Shown: positions 39,051 through 47,845, numbered from the stretch's first letter. The stretch is DNA of 64,000 nucleotides from Rhizobium tumorigenes (GCF_003240565.2 NZ_CP117255.1:2356001-2420000), one strand, 5' to 3'. Numbers and translations are program-made. The notes: generated from the sequence alone by a model not told the origin.

Positions 39051-40061
39051 ATGACTGTAAAAGTTGCCATCAACGGCTTCGGCCGCATCGGCCGCAACAT
39101 CCTGCGCGCCATCGTCGAATCCGGCCGCACCGACATCGAAGTCGTTGCCATCAACGACCTCGGCCCGGTCGAAACCAATGCTCACCTGCTGCGCTACGAC
39201 TCGATCCACGGCAAGTTCCCGGCTTCGGTCAAGGTCGAAGGCGACACGATCATCGTCGGCAACGGAAAGCCGATCAAAGTCACCGCGATCAAGGATCCGG
39301 CAGCACTGCCCCACGGCGAACTCGGCGTCGACATCGCCATGGAATGCACCGGCATCTTCACGTCGCGTGAAAAGGCCGCCCTGCACCTGGCCGCAGGCGC
39401 CAAGCGCGTCATCGTCTCGGCCCCTGCCGACGGTGCAGACCTCACCGTCGTCTTCGGCGTCAACGACGACCAGCTGACCAAGGAACACCTGGTCATCTCC
39501 AACGCCTCTTGCACCACCAACTGCCTGGTGCCGGTCGTCAAGGTCCTGAACGACGCCATCGGCATCGACCATGGCTTCATGACCACCATCCACTCCTACA
39601 CCGGCGACCAGCCGACGCTGGACACGATGCACAAGGACCTGTACCGCGCCCGCGCCGCAGCCCTCTCCATGATCCCGACATCGACCGGCGCTGCCAAGGC
39701 CGTCGGTCTCGTGCTGCCGGAACTGAAGGGCAAGCTGGACGGCACTTCGATCCGCGTTCCGACGCCGAACGTTTCCGTCGTCGACTTCAAGTTCGTCGCC
39801 AAGCGCAACACCACGGTTGAAGAGATCAACCAGGTGATCAAGTCTGCCTCCGACGGCAAGCTTAAGGGCATTCTCGGCTACACCGACGAGCCGCTCGTCT
39901 CGCGCGACTTCAACCACGACAGCCACTCGTCGATCTTCGCCTTCGACCAGACCAAGGTCCTGGAAGGCAATTTCGTCCGCGTGCTCTCCTGGTACGACAA
40001 CGAATGGGGCTTCTCCAGCCGCATGTCCGACACCGCCGTCGCCTTCGCCAAGACCATCTGA
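39051..40061 (+). CDS. gap: Glyceraldehyde-3-phosphate dehydrogenase, type I
   Basis: The enzyme oxidises glyceraldehyde-3-phosphate to 1,3-bisphosphoglycerate with NAD(P). The 336-residue protein has the Rossmann start [12 protein letters not shown], the catalytic cysteine in [13 protein letters not shown] near residue 156, and the usual C-terminal [12 protein letters not shown]. The ATG at 39051 is the family start; the frame is open upstream into tkt. It follows tkt by 70 bases and ends at a strong terminator. Confidence 0.98.
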   Translation: MTVKVAINGFGRIGRNILRAIVESGRTDIEVVAINDLGPVETNAHLLRYDSIHGKFPASVKVEGDTIIVGNGKPIKVTAIKDPAALPHGELGVDIAMECTGIFTSREKAALHLAAGAKRVIVSAPADGADLTVVFGVNDDQLTKEHLVISNASCTTNCLVPVVKVLNDAIGIDHGFMTTIHSYTGDQPTLDTMHKDLYRARAAALSMIPTSTGAAKAVGLVLPELKGKLDGTSIRVPTPNVSVVDFKFVAKRNTTVEEINQVIKSASDGKLKGILGYTDEPLVSRDFNHDSHSSIFAFDQTKVLEGNFVRVLSWYDNEWGFSSRMSDTAVAFAKTI

Positions 40062-40085
40062 GTATCGAATATATCGACATTTCCG

Positions 40086-40112
40086 AACGGCCCGGGCAAC
40101 CGGGCCGTTTGC
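40086..40112 (+). terminator. gap terminator
   Basis: A 10-bp stem (AACGGCCCGG / CCGGGCCGTT) with GCAA loop lies 24 bases after the gap stop, followed by TGCGTTTG, so the U-tract is imperfect but the stem is strong. Confidence 0.8.
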
Positions 40113-40173
40113 GTTTGCGACGCGCAGATGCGCGCATCGCCCCTTCTCGTGCAGAGAATAACATATCGCCCAC

Positions 40174-40311
40174 CCCTCATTCCTGTGACTGTCACAGGAA
40201 TCCAGTGCAGCGCGTCTGCGCTGCGGGAAGCTCCGATGTGGCTGCAAGAGTTCTTTCACCGCGCAGACGCGCGGTTGCTGGATTCCTGTGACAAGCACAG
40301 GGACGAGTGAA
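40174..40311. repeat. Large inverted repeat, RIME-like intergenic element
   Basis: About 138 bases with arms of roughly 50 bases. The left arm carries TGTCACAGGAATCCAG and GCGCGTCTGCGC; the right arm carries CTGGATTCCTGTGACA and GCGCAGACGCGC, with a loop of about 25 bases between. Size, palindromic build and intergenic position fit the Rhizobium-specific intergenic mosaic elements described in Rhizobiaceae, although this identity is from memory. It could fold into a very stable RNA. Confidence 0.65.
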
Positions 40312-40629
40312 GTGGGAGGCTTCTGCGGGTGGAGGAAACTCAGAAGGCCGAGGCTGACAGGGGGTATTGCAAACTGACACTCGGCGATAACCAAATCCAG
40401 AACCATTATCGGCGGCGCGGACACTTGATACTCACCATTTCGCCCCGCTCTCGACCAGATTGCTCATTAGGCCTTGGAGAGCGAATCCTGATCGCCTACA
40501 CTTTAGCGGTCATCGGTCGCGCTGGGGGATTCGGCGTCGGGGACGGGAGCGCAGGGAGGGCTCGCGTCGCGGCTACGGGCTGACGTGGGGCGTTCGGCAT
40601 CGGCCGGATGCGAGAAAAGGGAAGTGTCC

Positions 40630-42480
40630 GTGGAAGCATTTTATGTCGTCGTCCTGGTCTGCACCGTCCTGATCCTCATCGCCGCCTTTTCCAGCCTTCT
40701 CGCCTTCCGCTTCGGCGCGCCATTGCTGCTGCTGTTTCTCGTCATCGGCCTTCTGGCCGGCCAGGATGGGCTCGGCATAGCCTTCAGCAACAATTACCTC
40801 GCCTATATCCTTGGCTCGATCGCGCTGGCCGTCATTCTTTTCGATTCCGGCTTCGGCACCTCGCTATCCTCCTTCAAGGCCGCCGCCGTCCCGGCTCTGA
40901 CGATCGCTTCGCTAGGCGTCATCATTACGGCGTCCATTTTCGGGCTGGCCGCATCCTGGCTTCTCGGTTTCAGCTGGATGGAAGGCCTGCTGCTCGGCTC
41001 GATCGTCGCCTCGACGGATGCTGCCGCCGTCTTCTTCCTGCTGCGCATCGGCGGCATCAACATCCGCGACAAGGTGCGCTCGACGCTGGAGGTCGAATCC
41101 GGCACCAACGACCCGATGGCGATCTTCCTGACCATTGCTCTGGTGCAGGCAATCGGCAGCGGCGAAGGCGTCGGCGGCGTCAACATCGCCATGCTCGCCA
41201 TGTTCGTCCAGCAGATGGGCCTCGGCGTCATTCTCGGCCTTCTCGGCGGCATGATGATCGTGCTGGTCGCGGGCAAGCTCGAAACCGACCGCGGCCTGAC
41301 ACCTATCTTCGTGCTGGCACTCGCGCTGCTGGTGTTCTCGTTCACCGGCGCCGTCGGCGGCAGCGGCTTCCTTGCGGTCTATGTCGCGGGCATCTACGCC
41401 GGCAACCACAAGATGCCAGCGTCCGCCACCATCAAGCGCTTCCAGGACGGCATGACCTGGCTTGCCCAGATCATCATGTTCCTCGTGCTCGGCCTCCTCG
41501 CCTCGCCGTCGGAGTTTCCAGCCATCGCCATCCCGGCCGTGCTGCTGGCGTTGGTGCTGATCTTCGTGGCACGTCCGGTTGCCGTCTGGCTCTGTCTGCT
41601 GCCGTTCGACTATACCCAGCGCGAGACGGGCTTCCTCGCCTGGGTCGGCCTGCGCGGCGCCGTCTCCATCCTGCTTGCCATCATGCCCATCCTCGGCAAT
41701 CTCGATTTCGGCCAGACCTATTTTAACGTCGCCTTCATCATCGTGCTCGTCTCGCTGATGATGCAGGGCTGGACAATCAAGCCGGTGGCAAAAAAGCTCG
41801 GCCTGATCATTCCGCCGCGTATCGGTGCCGTCGACAAGGTGGAAGTCGACCTACCCGGCGCTGCCAACCACGAGCTTCTTTCCTACCGCGTCGTCAAGGA
41901 CAGCCCTGTGCTGCTGGGCGAGCGGATCCCGCGCTGGGCCATGCCATCGCTGGTGGTGCGCGACGGCAAGTCGATGCGCTATCAATATGCCGGACGGCTG
42001 CGGGAAAACGATCTGGTCTACCTGTTCATCGCGCCAAGCTTTTCGCGGCTGCTCGACCGGCTTTTCGCCACCCGTGCACCGGTAGATCCCGAAGATACGG
42101 AGTTCTTCGGCGCCTTCTCCATCTCACCGCAGCGGCATGCAGCGGATCTCGATGCGGCCTATGGACCGGGGCTTCTGAACGAACACGAAAAGACCCTGAC
42201 GATCGCCGAACTGATGCGCCAGCGCCTGGGCGGCAAGGCGGACTATGCCGACCGGGTGCGGCTTGGATCGCTGATATTGATCGTCCGCGACCTCGACGAA
42301 AACGATCACATCAAGGCGGTCGGCATGTCTCTCGAAGTGGTCGATTCCACTGATGCGCTGCCGCTGTTCATCAACATGCGCGAGATCGCCCACCGCATTC
42401 GCGATGCCCTGAGACGCCGCCGCGCGCGGGCCGCAAAAGCGATTTCAAACGATTCGAATAGCGACGAAAACCAGGGTTGA
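40630..42480 (+). CDS. K+/H+ antiporter, NhaP2/CvrA-like
   Basis: A CPA1-type cation/proton antiporter of about 616 residues. The membrane part has about a dozen hydrophobic segments with [15 protein letters not shown] near residue 135 and [16 protein letters not shown] near 158 (family ion-site segments); the cytoplasmic end has a TrkA-C-like domain (residues about 410-490, [22 protein letters not shown]) that regulates NhaP2 proteins, then a CorC-like C-domain. GTG at 40630 with AAAAGGGA nine bases upstream is preferred to GTG 40624 and ATG 40585. It splits gap from pgk. Confidence 0.88.
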   Translation: MEAFYVVVLVCTVLILIAAFSSLLAFRFGAPLLLLFLVIGLLAGQDGLGIAFSNNYLAYILGSIALAVILFDSGFGTSLSSFKAAAVPALTIASLGVIITASIFGLAASWLLGFSWMEGLLLGSIVASTDAAAVFFLLRIGGINIRDKVRSTLEVESGTNDPMAIFLTIALVQAIGSGEGVGGVNIAMLAMFVQQMGLGVILGLLGGMMIVLVAGKLETDRGLTPIFVLALALLVFSFTGAVGGSGFLAVYVAGIYAGNHKMPASATIKRFQDGMTWLAQIIMFLVLGLLASPSEFPAIAIPAVLLALVLIFVARPVAVWLCLLPFDYTQRETGFLAWVGLRGAVSILLAIMPILGNLDFGQTYFNVAFIIVLVSLMMQGWTIKPVAKKLGLIIPPRIGAVDKVEVDLPGAANHELLSYRVVKDSPVLLGERIPRWAMPSLVVRDGKSMRYQYAGRLRENDLVYLFIAPSFSRLLDRLFATRAPVDPEDTEFFGAFSISPQRHAADLDAAYGPGLLNEHEKTLTIAELMRQRLGGKADYADRVRLGSLILIVRDLDENDHIKAVGMSLEVVDSTDALPLFINMREIAHRIRDALRRRRARAAKAISNDSNSDENQG

Positions 42481-42551
42481 CCGCCTTGCGTCTCGGACCA
42501 TCCGTAGTATGGTCGCGCATCTTCCGACCATACCAATTCCGGATATTTGCC

Positions 42552-43760
42552 ATGCCAAGCTTCAAGACCCTCGACGATCTCAACGATATTGCCGGCAAGC
42601 GCGTGCTCGTGCGCGTCGATCTCAACGTGCCGATGAAGGACGGGAAAGTCAGCGACGTAACGCGCATCGAGCGTGTCGCGCCGACCATTCTCGAACTGTC
42701 GTCCAAGGGCGCCAAGGTCATCCTGATGGCCCATTTCGGCCGCCCCAAGGACGGCCCGACACCGGAATTTTCACTCTCGCAGATCGTCTCCTCGGTCAAG
42801 TCGGTGCTCGGCCACGACATCCTTTTCGCCTCCGATGCCATCGGCGCGCCCGCCACGGAAGCGATCGCCAAGATGAAGGACGGCGATATCCTGCTTCTCG
42901 AAAACACACGTTTCCACAAGGGTGAGGAAAAGAACGATCCTGCCTTCACCCAGTCGTTGGCCGACAACGGCGACATCTACATCAACGACGCCTTCTCGGC
43001 TGCCCATCGCGCCCATGCCTCGACCGAAGGTCTGGCAAAGCTTCTGCCGGCCTATGCCGGGCGGACAATGCAGGCTGAACTTGAAGCCCTCGAAAAAGGC
43101 CTGGGCAATCCCGTCCGCCCGGTAGTTGCCATCGTCGGTGGCGCCAAGGTGTCGAGCAAGATCGATCTGCTGATGAACCTCGTCAAGAAGGTCGATGCAC
43201 TGGTGATCGGTGGCGGCATGGCCAACACCTTCATCGCCGCCCGTGGCACCGAAGTCGGCAAGTCGCTCTGCGAGCACGACCTTGCCGATACGGCACGCCA
43301 GATCATGCTTGAAGCAGCCCAGTCCGGCTGCACCATCGTGCTGCCGGAAGACGGCGTGGTTGCCCGCGAATTCAAGGCCGGCGCTGCGAACGAAGTCGTC
43401 ACCATCGACAGCATTCCAGCCGACGCCATGGTCCTCGATGTCGGCCCGAAGACGGTCGAGCAGATCAAGGCCTGGGTCGGTCGCGCCGAAACGCTGGTCT
43501 GGAACGGCCCGCTTGGCGCGTTCGAAATCACGCCTTTCGACGCAGCAACCGTGGCAGTTGCCAAGTTTGCCGCCGAATGCACCCGGTCGGGCAAGCTGAC
43601 GTCGGTCGCCGGCGGTGGCGACACGGTCTCCGCGCTTAACCACGCAGGCGTTTCGAATGACTTTACATACGTCTCTACCGCTGGCGGCGCCTTCCTCGAA
43701 TGGATGGAAGGCAAGGTCCTGCCGGGCGTTGCAGCGCTGGAAGCTCAAGCCAAGGCGTGA
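42552..43760 (+). CDS. pgk: Phosphoglycerate kinase
   Basis: The enzyme moves phosphate between 1,3-bisphosphoglycerate and ADP. The 402-residue protein has the substrate-binding [13 protein letters not shown] near residue 20, the HFGRPKDG loop near residue 62, [14 protein letters not shown] near residue 150 and the C-terminal nucleotide-binding [12 protein letters not shown] near residue 355. The ATG at 42552 is the family start ([10 protein letters not shown]); the frame is open to 42477 across the antiporter stop. A strong hairpin terminator follows. Confidence 0.98.
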   Translation: MPSFKTLDDLNDIAGKRVLVRVDLNVPMKDGKVSDVTRIERVAPTILELSSKGAKVILMAHFGRPKDGPTPEFSLSQIVSSVKSVLGHDILFASDAIGAPATEAIAKMKDGDILLLENTRFHKGEEKNDPAFTQSLADNGDIYINDAFSAAHRAHASTEGLAKLLPAYAGRTMQAELEALEKGLGNPVRPVVAIVGGAKVSSKIDLLMNLVKKVDALVIGGGMANTFIAARGTEVGKSLCEHDLADTARQIMLEAAQSGCTIVLPEDGVVAREFKAGAANEVVTIDSIPADAMVLDVGPKTVEQIKAWVGRAETLVWNGPLGAFEITPFDAATVAVAKFAAECTRSGKLTSVAGGGDTVSALNHAGVSNDFTYVSTAGGAFLEWMEGKVLPGVAALEAQAKA

Positions 43761-43800
43761 GTTGCATGATGGCGGTCGGCCGCCCAGTTGAAGTTTTGAT

Positions 43801-43834
43801 GACCGTGAAAGCGAAAGCTTTCGCGGTCTTTTCG
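43801..43834 (+). terminator. pgk terminator
   Basis: A 12-bp stem (GACCGTGAAAGC / GCTTTCGCGGTC, one G-U pair) with a GAAA tetraloop is followed by TTTTCG, 40 bases after the pgk stop. Confidence 0.88.
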
Positions 43835-44089
43835 TTGGTGCTAGTGTAGCCGCAGACATTACAAACGATTGAATTCATTTCAATCGTTTCAGTAGCTTAA
43901 CCTAGGATTTTCCTTTTAAAATTCTTCTGGTATCGCAGGTCCGGCAGTGTTGGGAGAGCATGAAAGGACCGAACGTCTTGGAGATGCAGATCCGTTAGTT
44001 TGATCGATTGAGGCGTTGCCGGTCGGTCGTGAAATGAAACAACATCCGTGCGTGCGCAAAGCGCCGCTTCGAGGGATAGGGAGTGAACT
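43835..44089 (+). promoter_or_regulatory. Upstream region of the class I aldolase gene
   Basis: No gene is seen. It contains the 27-bp palindrome at 43863-43889 and an AT-rich stretch (about 43897-43930) that may hold the promoter; GGGAG seven bases before the ATG at 44090 is the ribosome-binding site. Confidence 0.5.
43863..43889. promoter_or_regulatory. 27-bp near-perfect palindrome upstream of the aldolase gene
   Basis: AAACGATTGAATT and ATTTCAATCGTTT flank a central base and match at 12 of 13 positions. It lies about 200 bases before the class I aldolase start, after the pgk terminator. The half-site resembles binding sites of LacI-type sugar regulators; which regulator is not known. No U-tract follows, so it is not a terminator. 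Confidence 0.45.
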
Positions 44090-44986
44090 ATGGTAGACGC
44101 GAAGATGCTGGACAAGATGAGCTCTGCACCCGGATTCATCGCGGCGCTGGACCAGAGCGGGGGTTCGACGCCGGGTGCGTTGCGTCTCTACGGCATTTCC
44201 GAGACCGACTACCAGGGCGACGATGAAATGTATCGCCTGATGCACGCCATGCGCGTCCGCATCATGAGCGCGCCTGCCTTTACCGGTGACAAGATTATCG
44301 CCGCCATCCTTTTCGAGCGGACCATGGACGGCGACGTCGACGGCCAACCAGTTCCCTCATTTCTTTGGGAAAAGCGCGGCGTCGTGCCTCTCCTCAAGGT
44401 CGACAAGGGATTGCTTGCCGAAGAAAATGGCGTCCAGTTGATGAAGCCGATGCCGGAGTTGGACACCCTCCTGAAGCGCGGCCGCGAAAAGGGAATTTTC
44501 GGCACCAAGATGCGCTCGGTGATCGGCAATGCAGACAAGACCGGCATTGCCGCCGTCGTCAAGCAGCAGTTCGAGGTTGCCCGCCAGATCATCAGCCACG
44601 GACTGATGCCGATCATTGAGCCTGAAGTCTCCATCAACAGCGCAACGAAGGCAGAGGCCGAAGCCATTCTTCGCGACGAGATCGCAAAGCAGCTCGATCT
44701 GCTGCCTGCATCCGAAACCGTGATGCTGAAGCTGACGATCCCGACGGTCGCCGATTTCTATGCTCCGCTGATCTCCCACAAGTCGGTCATCCGGGTCGTG
44801 GCCCTTTCCGGTGGCTACAGCCGCACAGATGCCTGCGAGAAGCTCAGCCATAACCATGGCATGATCGCCAGCTTCTCTCGCGCGCTGACAGAAAACCTGC
44901 GCGTCACGATGAGCGACGCCGAATTCGACGCCAACCTGGCCGAAACGATCGATGAGATCTATTCAGCCAGCGTCAACAAGGCCTGA
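44090..44986 (+). CDS. fda: Class I fructose-bisphosphate aldolase
   Basis: The enzyme splits fructose-1,6-bisphosphate through a Schiff base. The 298-residue protein starts with the conserved GFIAALDQSGGSTPGAL near residue 14 and carries VPLLKVDKGL, IEPEVSIN (about residue 180) and the catalytic-lysine segment VMLKLTIPT near residue 204, a layout of the bacterial class I family used in rhizobia. It has its own promoter region and terminator and follows pgk, so the cluster covers three successive glycolytic or Calvin-cycle steps. Confidence 0.95.
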   Translation: MVDAKMLDKMSSAPGFIAALDQSGGSTPGALRLYGISETDYQGDDEMYRLMHAMRVRIMSAPAFTGDKIIAAILFERTMDGDVDGQPVPSFLWEKRGVVPLLKVDKGLLAEENGVQLMKPMPELDTLLKRGREKGIFGTKMRSVIGNADKTGIAAVVKQQFEVARQIISHGLMPIIEPEVSINSATKAEAEAILRDEIAKQLDLLPASETVMLKLTIPTVADFYAPLISHKSVIRVVALSGGYSRTDACEKLSHNHGMIASFSRALTENLRVTMSDAEFDANLAETIDEIYSASVNKA

Positions 44987-45044
44987 TACTTTCCAGGCGC
45001 GGCAAGCCTTGCGAAGGTTGCCTGACCGAATGCTTGTAGACCCC

Positions 45045-45076
45045 ATGGCCCGGCTGACCACAGCCGGGCCATTTCT
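45045..45076 (+). terminator. Aldolase gene terminator
   Basis: An 11-bp stem (ATGGCCCGGCT / AGCCGGGCCAT) with a 6-base loop is followed by TTCT. It lies 58 bases after the stop and 16 bases before the convergent small gene's stop. Confidence 0.75.
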
Positions 45077-45091
45077 ATGGCTACATCAGCG

Positions 45092-45253
45092 TCAGAGGGC
45101 TTCGCGAAACACCAGCGCGAACGTCCAGATGGCGAAGGCTAAAATCGCGATCTTCCAGAAGTCGGATCGTCGCCGCAGTCCCGGCAGGCCGAGGGGCCGG
45201 ATCAGATGCACTACCATCGCCAGAAGCAGCAGCAAGCCTATGAGTTTGGACAT
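45092..45253 (-). CDS. Small membrane protein of 53 residues
   Basis: A short gene reading MSKLIGLLLLLAMVVHLIRP at the N-terminus. Two hydrophobic segments (about residues 4-17 and 34-49) are separated by a basic loop (GLRRRSDFWK), so it is likely a two-pass or hairpin inner-membrane peptide. AGAGAA lies five bases before the ATG. It is convergent with the aldolase gene, whose terminator lies beside its stop, and divergent from the MFS gene. I do not recognise a named family; small proteins of this look are common and unannotated in Rhizobiales. Confidence 0.6.
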   Translation of the reverse strand: MSKLIGLLLLLAMVVHLIRPLGLPGLRRRSDFWKIAILAFAIWTFALVFREAL

Positions 45254-45385
45254 AAAATTCTCTGTTGTCTGGTCACGGCCACAGACAGGACATTTTTCTC
45301 CTCGAAAAACTGGCCTGACGGGTCGACCGATGCCTGTCCCCGCCGTCTTATCTGATTTTTAAGCCTGATCAGCGGACAATAGGAT

Positions 45386-46663
45386 ATGAAAAGAAATATT
45401 CTGCCCGTCCTCGCGCTCCTGTTCGGAACCCTGTTCCTGTTCATGGGCAACGGCCTTCACAGCCTGCTGCTACCCGTTCGCGGCACCGCCGAGGGCTATG
45501 CAACGACGACGCTCGGCCTGCTCGGAACGACATGGGCAACAGGCTTCGTGCTGGGCTGCCTGACGGCGCCCAAGCTCGTCCGCCGGGTCGGCCATGTCCG
45601 CGCCTTTTCCGGCTTTATCGCCGTCATAGCCATCATCGCCCTGCTGACCGGCCTGGTCGTCGATTCCGCCTGGTGGGTGGCGTTGCGGGCCGTCACCGGC
45701 TTCTGCACCGCCGGCACTTCGATGATCATCGAGAGCTGGCTGAACGAGCGCGCCACCAACGAAAGCCGCGGCGCGATCTTTTCGCTCTACATCGGCATCA
45801 CCCTGATCGGCGCCGTCGGCGGGCAGATGATGATCCCGTTCGGCGACATCCATACGCCGATGCTCTTCATGGTCTGTGGCATCTGCTACTGCGTTGCCAT
45901 GCTGCCGACGACGCTGTCCAACGCCGCCTCGCCGCAGCCCCTGAAGGCCATCAAGCTCGACCTCCCCGCCATCTACAGAAACTCACCCGTCTCGTGCATC
46001 GGCATCCTGCTGGTCGGCATCGCCAACGGTGCCTACGGCACGCTCGGCGCTGTCTTCGGCGCCCGTGCTGGCCTTGCCGAAGGCAATATCGCCATCATGA
46101 TGAGTTCGACCATTTTTGCCGGCGCGATGATGCAACTGCCGGCGGGGCGGCTCTCCGACCGCATCGACCGCCGTTACGTGCTGGCCATCATGGCCGCGAT
46201 TGCTGCCGTCGATGGGCTGCTGTTGTTTATCTTCCAGCCCAGCACGCCCTATTTGCTGATCAGCCTGGTCATCGTCTACGGCGCAGCGGCCAACACGCTC
46301 TATCCAATCACCGTCGCCCATGCGAACGACTTCGCCTCGCCGGAGGAATACGTGAAGGTATCGGGCGGCCTGCTGCTGCTCTATGGAATAGGCACCATCA
46401 TCGGACCGACCATGAGCGGCCCCATCATGTCTGCCGTTGGCCCCTACTCTCTGTTCCTCATCACCGCGATAGCCCATCTGGCGATCAGCGCCTATTCCAT
46501 CTTCCGCAGCCGCCAGCGCGCGGCCATTCCAGCCGGAGAGCGCGATGCCTATACGAACATGCCGTCTGCCAATACGCAGATGATCACGCCGGAAAGCATG
46601 TCTATGGCCAACCCCATGGACACGCCGACAGAAACGGACGATCCTGCCGTCAAATACGGATGA
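45386..46663 (+). CDS. MFS transporter (YcaD-like)
   Basis: A 425-residue major facilitator protein with about 12 hydrophobic segments. WATGFVLGCLTAPKLVRRVGHVRAF near residue 50 is the signature loop between helices 2 and 3, and MQLPAGRLSDRIDRR near residue 248 is the matching loop in the second half. The layout fits the YcaD-like branch; the substrate is unknown. AGGAT five bases before the ATG supports the start. DUF1192 follows 13 bases later, so the two are probably cotranscribed. Confidence 0.85.
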   Translation: MKRNILPVLALLFGTLFLFMGNGLHSLLLPVRGTAEGYATTTLGLLGTTWATGFVLGCLTAPKLVRRVGHVRAFSGFIAVIAIIALLTGLVVDSAWWVALRAVTGFCTAGTSMIIESWLNERATNESRGAIFSLYIGITLIGAVGGQMMIPFGDIHTPMLFMVCGICYCVAMLPTTLSNAASPQPLKAIKLDLPAIYRNSPVSCIGILLVGIANGAYGTLGAVFGARAGLAEGNIAIMMSSTIFAGAMMQLPAGRLSDRIDRRYVLAIMAAIAAVDGLLLFIFQPSTPYLLISLVIVYGAAANTLYPITVAHANDFASPEEYVKVSGGLLLLYGIGTIIGPTMSGPIMSAVGPYSLFLITAIAHLAISAYSIFRSRQRAAIPAGERDAYTNMPSANTQMITPESMSMANPMDTPTETDDPAVKYG

Positions 46664-46676
46664 AGGAGAAACCGCG

Positions 46677-46868
46677 ATGAGCCTGTTTGACGACGACCGG
46701 CCGAAAAAGCCGGGTATTCACGACATCGGCAGCGATATCACTCTGCTGTCGGTCGATGAATTGAAGGAACGGATCTCTCTGCTTCACGAGGAAATCGCGC
46801 GTCTCGAGCTTGCCTGCAACGAAAAGGCCTCCGGTCGGAAAGCAGCCGAGAGCCTTTTCCGTTCCTGA
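46677..46868 (+). CDS. DUF1192 family protein
   Basis: A 63-residue protein with the family block ITLLSVDELKERISLLHEEIARLE, a single amphipathic helix, and a basic end. AAGGAG eight bases before the ATG supports the start. DUF1192 genes often lie next to rcdA (DUF1465) in Rhizobiales, as here, but their role is not known. Confidence 0.85.
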   Translation: MSLFDDDRPKKPGIHDIGSDITLLSVDELKERISLLHEEIARLELACNEKASGRKAAESLFRS

Positions 46869-46924
46869 AAGTCACCCGCCGCCGCGCGACTATGCATAGC
46901 CGCAAGTACATTTTTGGGGCGTCA

Positions 46925-46939
46925 TTAACTAAAAATTAA
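46925..46939 (+). promoter_or_regulatory. CtrA-type box (TTAA-N7-TTAA), upstream copy
   Basis: TTAA, CTAAAAA, TTAA matches the full CtrA consensus spacing. It lies 56 bases after DUF1192 and about 100-140 bases before the terminator at 47041. Confidence 0.6.
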
Positions 46940-46959
46940 GCTTTATCATTCATTACTGT

Positions 46960-47067
46960 GAACATCCGGATTTTGTCTGGACTCAGACAGTTTTTCACCA
47001 TTTGGCGAATTGGTCTGATTTTTCTCCCTGTTTCACCTTCAGAGCCGCTTTTTGCGGCTCTTTTTTT
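46960..47067 (+). ncRNA. Candidate small RNA ended by a Rho-independent terminator
   Basis: Roughly 110 bases lie between the upstream CtrA box and a textbook terminator. The segment has its own short complementarities (CCGGATTTTGTCTGG, ACTCAGACAG) and no open frame. The distance (170 bases) from the DUF1192 stop to the terminator also allows a 3' untranslated region or a product processed from it. The 5' end is a guess from the box position. Confidence 0.35.
47041..47067 (+). terminator. Strong Rho-independent terminator
   Basis: An 8-bp stem AGAGCCGC / GCGGCTCT with a five-T loop runs into seven T residues, the best terminator in the window. Confidence 0.92.
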
Positions 47068-47106
47068 GTCTTTGCCTGCCGGTGCCGGCCAAGGAAACTG
47101 TGGAGA

Positions 47107-47121
47107 TTAACCTTCTATTAA
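47107..47121 (+). promoter_or_regulatory. CtrA-type box (TTAA-N7-TTAA), rcdA promoter
   Basis: TTAA, CCTTCTA, TTAA lies 128 bases before the rcdA start and downstream of the terminator, so it can only serve rcdA. CtrA control of rcdA has been reported in Caulobacter and proposed in Sinorhizobium. Confidence 0.65.
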
Positions 47122-47248
47122 GAATCGACTTGCGGATTTGAGGTAAAACTACCATCTTGAAGTCAATAAGCGCCGCCTAATCGAAACCTTTTGCGACCTG
47201 CCGGCGTTACATAAGCAAAACTGACTGTCTGCAACAGGGACTACTCTG

Positions 47249-47761
47249 ATGTCTGAACTGGGATTAAACACCGTTAGCTTCGCAGGTCGTGCCGCTTCGT
47301 CGTCGCAATTCAAGGCGCTGTATGCAGAGGGCATGTCCCTCGTCGAGGAGACCGCTGCTTACCTTGATGGTAACGGTCGCGCTGCCTCCAAGGTGCTCCC
47401 CCGCATGGCGTCGGTGCTTTACGCAGCGGAATCGATGCGCCTCACCACACGCCTCATGCAGATGGCCTCGTGGCTCCTGCTGCAGCGTGCTGTCAACAAC
47501 GGCGAGATGTCGCGCGACCAGGTGCTGACCGAAAAGAACAAGGTTCGTCTGGACGGCTTTAACGTCGACAAGACGGCGCCGGGCTGGGGCGATCTTCCGG
47601 AATCCTTCCGCGACCTCGTCGAGCGCTCGCTTCGCCTCCAGAACCGGGTGGCAATCCTAGATCGCGAGATCTATCGTCCTTCGGAGACCATCGTTCCGGA
47701 CAACCAGAATAGTGTAAAGGCGCAGCTCAGCCTCCTCCAGACAGCTTTTGGCATGAACTGA
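47249..47761 (+). CDS. rcdA: Regulator of CtrA degradation RcdA (DUF1465)
   Basis: RcdA is a ClpXP adaptor of the hierarchy that degrades CtrA, first defined in Caulobacter. The 170-residue protein is all-helical in character, with SSSQFKALYAEGMSLVEETAAYLDG near residue 18 and LYAAESMRLTTRLMQMASWLLLQRA near 57, the DUF1465 core, and a flexible C-terminal end. It stands alone with its own promoter region and terminator. The DUF1192 gene upstream and rpmE downstream are its normal rhizobial neighbours. Confidence 0.9.
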   Translation: MSELGLNTVSFAGRAASSSQFKALYAEGMSLVEETAAYLDGNGRAASKVLPRMASVLYAAESMRLTTRLMQMASWLLLQRAVNNGEMSRDQVLTEKNKVRLDGFNVDKTAPGWGDLPESFRDLVERSLRLQNRVAILDREIYRPSETIVPDNQNSVKAQLSLLQTAFGMN

Positions 47762-47784
47762 TCCATTTGAACTTCGCTTTACGC

Positions 47785-47819
47785 AAAACCGGCCCGCTGA
47801 TCGCGCGGCCGGTTTTTTT
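47785..47819 (+). terminator. rcdA terminator
   Basis: A 9-bp stem (AAACCGGCC / GGCCGGTTT) with a 12-base loop ends in seven T residues, 25 bases after the rcdA stop. Confidence 0.9.
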
Positions 47820-47845
47820 GTTGTCAGCTGCCTTTCGACAGGACA

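Larger units (their letters stand above)
40062..40629. other. Intergenic region gap to K+/H+ antiporter
   Basis: Apart from the gap terminator (40086-40112) and the inverted repeat (40174-40311) I see no gene. The stretch 40312-40629 has no motif I can name; it should hold the antiporter promoter. Confidence 0.5.
46869..47248 (+). promoter_or_regulatory. Intergenic region upstream of rcdA with CtrA boxes and a terminator
   Basis: It contains two exact TTAA-N7-TTAA boxes (46925-46939 and 47107-47121), a strong Rho-independent terminator at 47041-47067 between them, and about 100 bases of non-coding sequence before that terminator. Each is listed separately. No protein gene was found. Confidence 0.7.

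Noticed and set aside
39012..40424. A 470-residue minus-strand frame opposite gap
   Set aside because: It is an antisense shadow of gap extended through the repeat region.
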